A DNA stretch of 64,000 nucleotides from Sphingomonas_E sp042693015 (GTDB taxonomy: Bacteria > Pseudomonadota > Alphaproteobacteria > Sphingomonadales > Sphingomonadaceae): assembly GCF_042693015.1 (NCBI RefSeq), contig NZ_CP170544.1:4092001-4156000 (forward strand), written 5' to 3'. The notes under the pieces are model-generated. The model saw only the letters and a list, made by a program, of their open reading frames with translations, was not told the origin of the DNA and did not search any database. Below, in pieces: positions 31,121 through 39,782 of the stretch. Each line of letters opens with the position of its first letter. Positions within the stretch are counted from its first letter, which is position 1. The position numbers and the translations under genes are program-made.

Positions 31121-31882
31121 TCAGGCGCGGACGGGCAGGCCGGCGGCGCGGAGCGCGGCGCGGGCCTCGGCAATCGAATGCTGGCCGAAATGGAAGATGG
31201 AAGCCGCCAGCACGGCGCTGGCATGGCCTTCCTTCACCCCGGCGACGAGGTGATCGAGATTGCCCACGCCACCGCTGGCGATCACCGGCACGCGCACCCT
31301 GTCGGCGATCGCGCGGGTGAGCGTCAGATCATAGCCATCGCGCGTGCCGTCGCGATCCATCGAGGTAAGCAGCAATTCGCCGGCGCCGAGCTCGGCCAGG
31401 CGCACGGCATGGGCAACCGCATCGATACCGGTCGGCTTGCGGCCGCCATGGGTGAAGATTTCCCATTTGCCCGGCGCGACACTCCGGGCATCGACCGCGC
31501 CGACCACGCATTGCGCGCCGAAACGCTCGGCAAGATCCGCCACCAGTTCGGGCCGCGCCACCGCGGCGGAATTGATTGCAACCTTGTCCGCACCGGCGAG
31601 AAGCAGCGCCCGGGCATCCTCGACCGTCCGGACGCCGCCGCCGACAGTGAGCGGCATGAAACACACCGCAGCCGTCCGTGCGACCACGTCGAGGATCGTC
31701 CCACGCCCCTCATGCGTGGCAGTGATGTCGAGGAAGCAAAGCTCGTCGGCGCCCGCCGCATCATAGATGCGCGCCTGTTCCACCGGATCGCCCGCATCCG
31801 CCAGATCGACGAAGTTGACGCCCTTCACCACGCGGCCACCGGCCACGTCAAGGCAGGGGATGATCCGCGTGCGGACCGTCAT
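31121..31882 (-). CDS. hisF: Imidazole glycerol phosphate synthase subunit HisF
   Basis: A 253-residue TIM-barrel cyclase subunit. With HisH it converts PRFAR to imidazole glycerol phosphate and AICAR. Both catalytic aspartates are present: Asp11 in PCLDVAGGRVVKG and the one in GAVDARS (near 130). The barrel phosphate loops GGGVRTVEDA and ASGGVGNLDH are conserved. It overlaps hisA by 4 nt. Confidence 0.97.
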   Translation of the reverse strand: MTVRTRIIPCLDVAGGRVVKGVNFVDLADAGDPVEQARIYDAAGADELCFLDITATHEGRGTILDVVARTAAVCFMPLTVGGGVRTVEDARALLLAGADKVAINSAAVARPELVADLAERFGAQCVVGAVDARSVAPGKWEIFTHGGRKPTGIDAVAHAVRLAELGAGELLLTSMDRDGTRDGYDLTLTRAIADRVRVPVIASGGVGNLDHLVAGVKEGHASAVLAASIFHFGQHSIAEARAALRAAGLPVRA

Positions 31883-32613
31883 CGGCCCCGCGCCACGTGC
31901 AGCGCCGCGGCGAGGCTCAGCGCCCCGTCATACAGCGCGCGGCCGGTGATAACGCCCTCGATCCCCTCGCTCGCATGGCGTGCAAGATCGAGGATGTCGC
32001 CCAGATCCTTCACCCCGCCGCTCGCGATCACCGGGATATTGGTGTTGCGGGCGAGGTGGATGGTCGCTTCGACATTGCAGCCCTTGAGCAGCCCGTCGCG
32101 GCCGACATCCGTGAACAGCAGGGCCGCCACGCCCGCATCGGCGAAACGATCCGCAAGCTCGATGACGGGGACGTTGGACACATCCGCCCAGCCATGCGTC
32201 GCGACCAGCCCGTCGCGCGCATCGACGCCAACGACGATGCGCCCCGGCAGATCGCGCGCCGCCGCCTTCACGAAATCGGGATCGTCGAGCGCGGCCGAAC
32301 CGATGACGACGCGATCCACGCCAAGCCCCAGCCAGCGATCGACCGCCGCGCGGTTGCGGATGCCGCCGCCGACCTGCACCTTGCCGGGGAAGGCGCGGAT
32401 GATCGCTTCCACCGCCCCGGCATTCACCGCCTTGCCCGCAAACGCGCCGTCGAGATCGACGACATGCAGGTGATCGGCCCCCTCGTCCGCGAACTTGCGC
32501 GCCTGTTCGGCCGGGTCATTGCCGTAGATGGTGGCGCGATCCATGTCGCCCTCCGCCAGGCGGACGACCTGCCCGTCCTTGAGGTCGATAGCGGGAAAGA
32601 CGATCAGCGACAT
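31879..32613 (-). CDS. hisA: 1-(5-phosphoribosyl)-5-[(5-phosphoribosylamino)methylideneamino]imidazole-4-carboxamide isomerase
   Basis: A 244-residue TIM-barrel isomerase that converts ProFAR to PRFAR. The first catalytic aspartate is Asp9 in PAIDLKDGQVVRL and the second lies in GVDARDG near 129; GGGIRN and ASGGVKDL are the phosphate-binding loops. It overlaps hisF downstream by 4 nt and shares one base with hisH upstream, so the whole set is tightly coupled. Confidence 0.97.
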   Translation of the reverse strand: MSLIVFPAIDLKDGQVVRLAEGDMDRATIYGNDPAEQARKFADEGADHLHVVDLDGAFAGKAVNAGAVEAIIRAFPGKVQVGGGIRNRAAVDRWLGLGVDRVVIGSAALDDPDFVKAAARDLPGRIVVGVDARDGLVATHGWADVSNVPVIELADRFADAGVAALLFTDVGRDGLLKGCNVEATIHLARNTNIPVIASGGVKDLGDILDLARHASEGIEGVITGRALYDGALSLAAALHVARGR

Positions 32614-33233
32614 CAGGGCTTCCAGGCAAGAAAACGGGACAGGAAGGCGAGGCCATAGGCCTGGCTCTTTTCCGGGTGGAATTGCACGCCAAGGATCGTG
32701 TCGCGGGCCACCGCCGCGGTGACCGGGCCGCCATGGTCGGTGGTGGCCGCCAGATGCGCCTCATCGGCGACGTCGAAGGCGAAGCTGTGGAGATAATAGG
32801 CCTCGCCCGGCTCGATCAGACCGCAGCGCCCGGTCGGGCGGACGTCGTTCCAGCCCATATGCGGCACCTTGAGCGCGGGATCGGCCGGGTTCAGCACGCT
32901 AACCGTGCCGCCGATCCAGCCGAGGCCGGGATGGCGGCCATGTTCCTCGCCGGCGTCCGCCAGCAACTGCATGCCCACGCAGACGCCCAGGAACGGCCGG
33001 CCACGCCCGCGCACGGCTTCGTCCATCGCGGCGATCATGCCGTCGATCGCGGATAGCGCGCCCATACAGGCCGCGAAGGCGCCCACGCCCGGAAGCACGA
33101 TCCGGTCGGCCTCGCGCACCACGGCCGGATCAGCGGTGACGGCCACGGCTTCCGCGCCGGCGGCCCGCAGCGCGTTTTCGACCGATTTCAGATTGCCCGC
33201 ACCATAATCGACGAGCGCGATGCGCTCAGGCAT
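32613..33233 (-). CDS. hisH: Imidazole glycerol phosphate synthase glutaminase subunit HisH
   Basis: A 206-residue class I glutamine amidotransferase that supplies ammonia to HisF. It opens ALVDYGAGNLKSVE; the nucleophile is the cysteine in FLGVCVGMQLL (near 84), and the His/Glu pair is in VQFHPEKSQ (near 191). It overlaps the hisB end by 8 nt and shares one base with hisA. Confidence 0.97.
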   Translation of the reverse strand: MPERIALVDYGAGNLKSVENALRAAGAEAVAVTADPAVVREADRIVLPGVGAFAACMGALSAIDGMIAAMDEAVRGRGRPFLGVCVGMQLLADAGEEHGRHPGLGWIGGTVSVLNPADPALKVPHMGWNDVRPTGRCGLIEPGEAYYLHSFAFDVADEAHLAATTDHGGPVTAAVARDTILGVQFHPEKSQAYGLAFLSRFLAWKP

Positions 33234-33825
33234 GGCCGCCTAATGTCCCCTTGGTGGAGGGCACCGAATCGGCCTTGCGCGGGTCGATCTCGACCGCGAT
33301 CCTGAGCGCTCGCGCCAGCGCCTTATAGCTGCTTTCGACGATATGATGGTTGTTGCGGCCGTAAAGCGTCTCGACATGCAGCGTGATGCCCGCCGCCTGC
33401 GCGAAGCTGTGGAACCAGTGTTCGAACAGCTCGGCGTCCATCTCGCCCAGCCGCGGCTGGCTGAATTCGGAGCGCCAGACCAGATAGGGCCGGCCCGAAA
33501 TGTCGATCGCGACGCGCGTCAGCGTCTCATCCATCGGCGCATAGGCCGTGCCGTAACGGGTGATGCCCTTGCGGTCGCCCAGCGCCTTGGTCAGCGCCTC
33601 GCCGATCGCGATCGCGCTGTCCTCGGTCGTGTGGTGCTGGTCGATATGCAAATCGCCCTTCACCTGGACCTTCAGGTCGATCAGCGAATGCCGCGAAAGC
33701 TGCTCGACCATATGATCGAGGAAACCGATTCCGGTCGACACCTCATAGCTGCCGGTCCCGTCGAGATTGAGCTCGACAAGGATCTCGGTTTCGCTGGTCG
33801 TCCGCTGGATAGTGGCCGTGCGCAT
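33226..33825 (-). CDS. hisB: Imidazoleglycerol-phosphate dehydratase
   Basis: A 199-residue monofunctional HisB, which removes water from imidazole glycerol phosphate. The manganese-binding histidine clusters are seen in HMVEQLSRH, DQHHTTEDSA and NHHIVESSYKAL. It lacks the histidinol-phosphatase domain of the enteric enzyme. The ATG at 33825 matches the family N terminus better than an upstream ATG at 33906, which would overlap the divergent sspB. It is the first gene of hisB-hisH-hisA-hisF-hisE-HIT. Confidence 0.96.
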   Translation of the reverse strand: MRTATIQRTTSETEILVELNLDGTGSYEVSTGIGFLDHMVEQLSRHSLIDLKVQVKGDLHIDQHHTTEDSAIAIGEALTKALGDRKGITRYGTAYAPMDETLTRVAIDISGRPYLVWRSEFSQPRLGEMDAELFEHWFHSFAQAAGITLHVETLYGRNNHHIVESSYKALARALRIAVEIDPRKADSVPSTKGTLGGHA

Positions 33826-33904
33826 GGCGGTCGCTATAGCGTCGTCGATCATCGACGCAACGAGACTATTGACCCTGAATGGCACAATGTTCACGAAGGA
33901 AGGC

Positions 33905-34387
33905 ATGAGCGAGACACCGCCCGACAGCCTGATTCCCTATGACGAGATCGTCCAGGATGCCCTCCGTGCCGTCGTCGGCCGGGTGCTGGGCGAGGTCCAA
34001 GCCAATGGCGGATTGCCCGGCCAGCACCATTTTTACATTACTTTCAAGACAGGTGCGCCGGGCGTCGACATCCCGCAGCACCTTATCGAACGCTTCCCGG
34101 ATGAGATGACGATCATCATCCAACACCGTTTCTGGGATCTGAAGGTCCGCCCCGATGCGTTCGAGGTCGGTCTCTCCTTCAACCAGGTGCCCGCGAAACT
34201 GGTGATTCCTTTTGCGGCGGTGACCGGATTCGTCGATCCGGCCGTCAATTTCGCGCTCCAGTTCCAGGCCCAGGTCGAGGATGAGGAGCCGCAGGAGACG
34301 GCGCCCGCCGGCAATGACGCGCCGATCGCCGAGCCGATCGAGGACGGTTCGAACGTCGTCTCGGTGGATTTCACCCGCAAGAAATAA
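33905..34387 (+). CDS. sspB: SspB-like ClpXP adaptor
   Basis: A 160-residue protein of the alphaproteobacterial SspB family, which binds ssrA-tagged proteins and delivers them to ClpXP. The substrate-binding domain covers about residues 8-110 with HHFYITFKTGAPGV, split here by residues 38-52, and FWDLKVRPDAF. An acidic, Pro-rich linker leads to the C-terminal ClpX-docking peptide ending VVSVDFTRKK. The ATG at 33905 follows GAAGGA. It is divergent from hisB with only 79 nt between the starts. Confidence 0.9.
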   Translation: MSETPPDSLIPYDEIVQDALRAVVGRVLGEVQANGGLPGQHHFYITFKTGAPGVDIPQHLIERFPDEMTIIIQHRFWDLKVRPDAFEVGLSFNQVPAKLVIPFAAVTGFVDPAVNFALQFQAQVEDEEPQETAPAGNDAPIAEPIEDGSNVVSVDFTRKK

Positions 34388-34463
34388 GCGATTCGCACCA
34401 GCCACGCTGGAATCTGCCTCCGTCCCACGCCATTTCACGCAAATGGAGCCGACGGAGAATCGC

Positions 34464-35858
<1,395 letters not shown>

Positions 35859-35960
35859 CCGTAAAGTGACGCGCTTTCGCAGGGCGGCCATCGGCTGCGC
35901 CGCCACCGTTGCGTCGTCCGCCGGGGAGGATTAGCCCGGCGGGACAAGCAGGAGAGCATC

Positions 35961-36491
35961 ATGGCCTATACGCTGCAGCAGCTTTCGGATTTCGAGGACA
36001 TCCGCACCCTCAAGCACCGCTATTTCCGCGGCATAGACACCGCCGACATCGGCCTGCTGTCGGATATGTTCACCGACGATATCGAGGTCGAATATCGCGG
36101 CGGCGGCTATAAGGTGAAGCTCCAGGGCCGAGAGAACCTGCTCGAATTCCTCGCCAATTCCTTCCACTCGGACGCCGCCGCGCTCCATCAGGGCCATCAG
36201 CCGGAAATCACGCTGACCGGCGATGATACGGCGGAGGGCGTCTGGTATCTGGAGGATATCTTCGTCGATCTGCGCGATCGCACCCGCACCGAGGGCACGG
36301 CCATCTATCGCGACCAATATCGCCGCGTCGACGGCAAATGGAAGCTCGCCAAGACCGAATATGATCGGGTGATCGAGTTCGTCGACAAGCTCCCCGCCGA
36401 TGTCGAGATCAAGTCCCACCTGCTCGGCCGCACCGGCCTGAAGGCCAAGGACCGCACCGATATTTCGCGCATGATCTCTTGGGCTGCCTGA
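35961..36491 (+). CDS. SnoaL/NTF2-like protein
   Basis: A 176-residue protein of the NTF2-like superfamily (SnoaL_4 type). The N-terminal helix with LKHRYFRGIDTADI and LLSDMFTDDIEVEY forms the family cone; YRDQYRRVDGKWKL is the final strand pair. Relatives include small hydratases, isomerases and dehydratase-like proteins, but catalytic residues are not fixed across the family, so no reaction can be named. A good AGGAGAG site precedes the ATG. It follows fumC by 102 nt. Confidence 0.8.
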   Translation: MAYTLQQLSDFEDIRTLKHRYFRGIDTADIGLLSDMFTDDIEVEYRGGGYKVKLQGRENLLEFLANSFHSDAAALHQGHQPEITLTGDDTAEGVWYLEDIFVDLRDRTRTEGTAIYRDQYRRVDGKWKLAKTEYDRVIEFVDKLPADVEIKSHLLGRTGLKAKDRTDISRMISWAA

Positions 36492-36544
36492 CGCGGAACC
36501 GAAACCACCGTTCGCGCGCTTTGGCAGGCAGGTCAGGAGGATAT

Positions 36545-36745
36545 ATGATCGGCAAGCTTATCGGTGCCCTTGTCGGGCGGGAGATTGATCGGCGCGACGG
36601 CCGCGGCGGCTTCAAGGGTGCTGTGCTCGGCGCCGCGACGGCCGGCGGCCTGCGCCGGCTCGGGCCACTCGGCCTTGCGCTCGGCGGCGCCTATGTCGCG
36701 AAGAAAATGATCGATCGGCGGCGGGCGGCAGCGCCGAAACCCTAA
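36545..36745 (+). CDS. Small glycine-rich hypothetical protein
   Basis: A 66-residue protein with a strong AGGAGG ribosome-binding site 5-6 nt before the ATG at 36545, which is the main reason to accept it. It has a Gly/Ala-rich central part (about 22-51) that could span or insert in the membrane, between basic ends (REIDRRDGR and RRRAAAPKP). No domain is recognised. Its stop is 3 nt from the end of the convergent kinase gene. Confidence 0.7.
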   Translation: MIGKLIGALVGREIDRRDGRGGFKGAVLGAATAGGLRRLGPLGLALGGAYVAKKMIDRRRAAAPKP

Positions 36746-36748
36746 CCG

Positions 36749-38089
36749 CTAGACGACGATCTCGAACCTCGCCCCGCCCTCACTCGGCGGGGCGAGCGTT
36801 ATCGAGCCACCATGCGCGACGACGATCCGCCGGGCGAGGCTGAGCCCCACGCCCGTGCCCGCGGGCTTGGTGGTGAAGAAGGGCAGGAACACATCCTCGC
36901 GAAAGCCAGCGGCGACCCCCGGTCCATTATCGCTGATGGCGATGATCGTCCGCCCGCCGGGCAGCGGCTCCATCTCCAGCCGCACCTCTGGCTGATCGGC
37001 ATGGCCGGCCGCCGCCTCGGCGCCATTCTTGACCATGTTGATCGCCACCTGCGCCAGCAGGTCGGGATCGGCATCGAGCAACAAGTCGTCCGGCGCGACT
37101 TGGATGGCAAGACGCGCCGACTTGCCATGGTCGGACGCAGCAAACAGCCGGCCGATCTCGTCCGCCCAGGGTTTGCCGGCGAAACGCCGCACCGAAACCT
37201 CGGGCGTGCGGATGAACTGGCGATAGGTTTCCACGAAATGCATGATGCCGGCCGCGCGCCGCGCCAGCGTCTCCACCGCCGCCCGCGCATCACCGAGCGC
37301 GGGGTCGCTCCCGTCATCCACTTCCTTCATCAGTTCGGCCGCGCTCGATGCCAGCGAGGTGACGGGGGTCATCGAATTCATGATCTCGTGGGTGAGCACG
37401 CGCACCAGATCGGCCTGTGCGCCCAACTCCACGGCATTAAGCTCACCCTGAATCGGCTGGACCGAGACGAGCCGCATCCCCTGCCCCATTCGCGACACGC
37501 CCGCCGCGACCAGCATCGCCCGCTGCGCCGCGCCATCGAGCAGCATCGTCGTCAGCCGGCGTTGACCGGGCTGGAGCGCCTCGAGCGCGGCGACGAAGGT
37601 CGATCCGTGGATCGCGAAATCGTCACGGCGGACACCGGCAACGCGGCGGAACAGCTTGCGCGCCGCCTTGTTGGCCAGGTCGATGCGGCCCTCGGCGTCG
37701 ATCGTCAGCAGCGCCACCGGCGATTCGTCGACCAGCGCCGCGGCGAAACGGCCCTCGTCGGCGATCGCCAGCCGCTCCTCGCGCAGCTTGCGCATCGCCT
37801 TGTCGAGCGTCGCGCCAAGCTCGTCGAAGCCGCTGCCCGAACCCGGCCGGCCAAACGCCTGCGCCAGATCGCCATGCAGCACGCTTTCGACGAAGCGGGA
37901 CAGTTCCACATTGGTGCGGCGGATGTGGCGCCACAGGAAAATGATGGTGGCGACGCAGGCGAGGAAAGCCACCACCCGCACCGCGGCGAGATCGGGCTGG
38001 TTCAGCGCCCAGGTGAAGGCCAGCGTGGCAAGGCCCACCAGCGCCAGCCGCCAGGCGAGGCCGATCGCGAAGGCGCGCTCAAAGCCCAT
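36749..38089 (-). CDS. Sensor histidine kinase with minimal periplasmic loop
   Basis: A 446-residue membrane kinase related to the NtrY group. Two hydrophobic segments (about 8-28 and 36-54) are separated by only about 7 residues, so there is no periplasmic sensor domain. Then come a linker that may be HAMP-like, a PAS-like domain (about 105-200), a HisKA-like helix with His234 in LTHEIMNSM, and an ATPase domain with N (MVKNGAEA), G1 (ISDNGPGV), F (FLPFFTTK) and G2 (GTGVGLSL) boxes. The start overlaps the end of the response-regulator gene by 11 nt. It probably senses its signal within the membrane or through a partner, and the exporter encoded beyond its regulator is the obvious candidate. 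Confidence 0.9.
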   Translation of the reverse strand: MGFERAFAIGLAWRLALVGLATLAFTWALNQPDLAAVRVVAFLACVATIIFLWRHIRRTNVELSRFVESVLHGDLAQAFGRPGSGSGFDELGATLDKAMRKLREERLAIADEGRFAAALVDESPVALLTIDAEGRIDLANKAARKLFRRVAGVRRDDFAIHGSTFVAALEALQPGQRRLTTMLLDGAAQRAMLVAAGVSRMGQGMRLVSVQPIQGELNAVELGAQADLVRVLTHEIMNSMTPVTSLASSAAELMKEVDDGSDPALGDARAAVETLARRAAGIMHFVETYRQFIRTPEVSVRRFAGKPWADEIGRLFAASDHGKSARLAIQVAPDDLLLDADPDLLAQVAINMVKNGAEAAAGHADQPEVRLEMEPLPGGRTIIAISDNGPGVAAGFREDVFLPFFTTKPAGTGVGLSLARRIVVAHGGSITLAPPSEGGARFEIVV

Positions 38090-39479
38090 GCTTTTCCATC
38101 CGGCGATAGAGCGATCCGCGCGTCAGCCCCAGTTCGGAGGCAGCGGCGGAGATGTTATAGGCATGTTTCTTCAACGCGCGCTCGATCATCTGCCGTTCGG
38201 CCCGTTCGAGATTGAGATCCTGCATCGGCGGCGGTGCGGCTTCGGGCGACAGCCGGATCGGTGCGCCGGCAGTGCGCGGCAGCGGGAAATCGGCCATCAC
38301 GAAATGCTCGCCATTGGCGAGCACCACCGCGCGTTCGGCGGCATGGCGCAGCGCGCGGACATTGCCCGGCCAGTCATAAGCGACGAGTTCCCCCAGCAGC
38401 TCGCCCGGCACCGCCCGCTCGGGCTTGCCATATTTGCGCGCATAGAAACGCAGGAAATGATCGAGCAGCAGGGGAATGTCCTCGCGCCGGCGGCGGAGCG
38501 GCGGCAGCTCGATCTCGACGGTGTTGAGGCGGAACAGCAGGTCCGGCCGGAACACGGTCTCATCGCCTAACCGCTCCGGCGCCATGTTGGTCGCGGCGAC
38601 GATGCGGACGTCGATATCCACTGGCTTGTTGGAACCCACCGGCGTCACCCGTCTTTGTTCGAGCGCGGTGAGCAATTTGGGCTGCAGGTGGAGCGGCAGA
38701 TTGCCCACCTCGTCCAGGAACAAAGTGCCGCCGTCGGCCGCCTGCATCCGCCCGACGCGATCGGCGCGGGCGTCGGTGAAGGCTCCCTTCACATGGCCGA
38801 ACAGTTCCGAATCGAACAGATTGTCCGCGACCGCGCCCAGATCGACTGACAGCATGACGCCATCGGCACGGCGCGAACGGCGGTGAATCTCGCGCGCCAC
38901 CAATTCCTTGCCTGTGCCATTCTCCCCCAGAATCAGCACATTCGCGTCGGTCGGCGCAGCGCGCTCGATCAGCGACAGGACATGCGCCATGGTAGGCGAT
39001 TGGCCCAGCAACGGGGTTTCCCCGGCTGCCGGCGCGGCGATCGCGGCCGCCTTCGCTTTCTCCACCCCGGTTTCGCGGCGCGACGCCCGCAGCGCCGCGG
39101 CGGTCCGCACCGTCGCCAGCAGCCGTTCATTGGCCCAGGGCTTGGTGACGAAATCGGTCGCACCCTGCTTCATCGCGTTGACCGCGACCTGCACACCGCC
39201 ATGCGCGGTGATGAGGACGATCACCGCCTGGGGGTCGACCGCCAGCATCTTGCCCAGCCAGCGGAAACCTTCCGCGCCGTCGGTGGCGCCGCGGGCGAAA
39301 TTGGCATCGAGCAGGATCACGTCGGGCGATCGGCTGGCGATCATCGCCACCGCGTCCTCGGGCGAGGTCGTCGTCACCACCTCGGCGAAGATCTGGCGCA
39401 GCAACAGCCGCGCGGCGAGGAGGATATCCTCGTCATCGTCCACCACCAGACACAGATCATAAGGCTTGTCGCCGGCCAT
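38079..39479 (-). CDS. Sigma-54-dependent response regulator, Fis family
   Basis: A 466-residue NtrC-type activator. The receiver domain (about 8-125) has the acidic pocket VVDDDED and phospho-acceptor Asp58 in VILLDANF. The AAA+ domain (about 155-385) has Walker A GENGTGKE and the sigma-54 contact loop reads GAFTDA rather than the classical GAFTGA, in SELFGHVKGAFTDAR. The C terminus is a Fis-type helix-turn-helix (NISAAASELGLTRGSLYRR). The ATG at 39479 follows GGGGAG. Its kinase is the next gene, and three palindromes plus a sigma-54 promoter lie between it and the divergent exporter operon, the likely target. Confidence 0.94.
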   Translation of the reverse strand: MAGDKPYDLCLVVDDDEDILLAARLLLRQIFAEVVTTTSPEDAVAMIASRSPDVILLDANFARGATDGAEGFRWLGKMLAVDPQAVIVLITAHGGVQVAVNAMKQGATDFVTKPWANERLLATVRTAAALRASRRETGVEKAKAAAIAAPAAGETPLLGQSPTMAHVLSLIERAAPTDANVLILGENGTGKELVAREIHRRSRRADGVMLSVDLGAVADNLFDSELFGHVKGAFTDARADRVGRMQAADGGTLFLDEVGNLPLHLQPKLLTALEQRRVTPVGSNKPVDIDVRIVAATNMAPERLGDETVFRPDLLFRLNTVEIELPPLRRRREDIPLLLDHFLRFYARKYGKPERAVPGELLGELVAYDWPGNVRALRHAAERAVVLANGEHFVMADFPLPRTAGAPIRLSPEAAPPPMQDLNLERAERQMIERALKKHAYNISAAASELGLTRGSLYRRMEKHGL

Positions 39480-39514
39480 GCGCGCTCCCCATTGCGGCCA
39501 CCCCTTTTAGGAGC

Positions 39515-39530
39515 TGTCCGGTTCCGGACA
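39515..39530. promoter_or_regulatory. Palindromic site 1 (TGTCC-N6-GGACA)
   Basis: The 16 bases TGTCCGGTTCCGGACA form an inverted repeat with 7-bp arms. It is part of an exact 22-bp direct repeat (39514-39535) that recurs at 39619-39640, 105 bp away. The site is centred about 193 bp upstream of the predicted exporter start point and about 43 bp before the regulator's start codon. It is probably bound by the neighbouring response regulator. Confidence 0.75.
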
Positions 39531-39546
39531 ATCAATTTGCGTGCCA
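39531..39546 (-). promoter_or_regulatory. Possible sigma-54-like promoter for the regulator gene
   Basis: On the minus strand TGGCAC, 5 nt, then TTGAT is found with correct -24/-12 spacing. It differs from consensus at the -12 dinucleotide (GA instead of GC), which usually weakens or kills such promoters. If used, transcription would start inside palindromic site 1, suggesting autoregulation. This is tentative. Confidence 0.35.
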
Positions 39547-39596
39547 GCCGGGAAAGCCCGGCATTCCGCCATTTCGGGAGGGTCGACGCGGATCTG

Positions 39597-39612
39597 TGTC
39601 CGCGATCGGACA
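39597..39612. promoter_or_regulatory. Palindromic site 2 (TGTCC-N6-GGACA)
   Basis: TGTCCGCGATCGGACA keeps the same 5-bp half-sites and 6-bp spacing as the other two sites but has a different centre; the symmetry extends one base further each side (GTGTCC...GGACAC). Conservation of half-sites with a changed middle is what a protein-binding site would show. Its centre is about 111 bp upstream of the predicted exporter start point. Confidence 0.72.
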
Positions 39613-39619
39613 CCGGGAC

Positions 39620-39635
39620 TGTCCGGTTCCGGACA
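39620..39635. promoter_or_regulatory. Palindromic site 3 (TGTCC-N6-GGACA)
   Basis: Identical to site 1 over 22 bp including the flanking ATCAA. Its centre is 23 bp from site 2 and about 88 bp upstream of the predicted start point, a normal distance for enhancer sites of sigma-54 activators. Confidence 0.75.
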
Positions 39636-39689
39636 ATCAACGCCGGGCGGCTTCGGGCCGAAACCCCGGAAATCCGGCAATTTCTGCTG

Positions 39690-39705
39690 TGGCACGCCGC
39701 TTGCT
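39690..39705 (+). promoter_or_regulatory. Sigma-54 promoter of the exporter operon
   Basis: The bases TGGCACGCCGCTTGCT match the sigma-54 consensus (TGGCAC, 5 nt, TTGCT) with the invariant GG at 39691-39692 and GC at 39703-39704. The predicted start of transcription is near 39716. It sits downstream of three palindromes and next to a gene for a sigma-54 activator, so position, sequence and context agree. Confidence 0.88.
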
Positions 39706-39782
39706 TTGTTTCGGCCATGTCTGTTGTTACCCTCAAATCGAACGATCCCGCGTCGCCCGATGCGCCCCATTCCGGCGGCGGC

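Noticed and set aside
33826..33906. Longer HisB starting at 33906
   Set aside because: The extra 27 residues do not resemble HisB N termini and would overlap the sspB start on the other strand; the ATG at 33825 matches the family.
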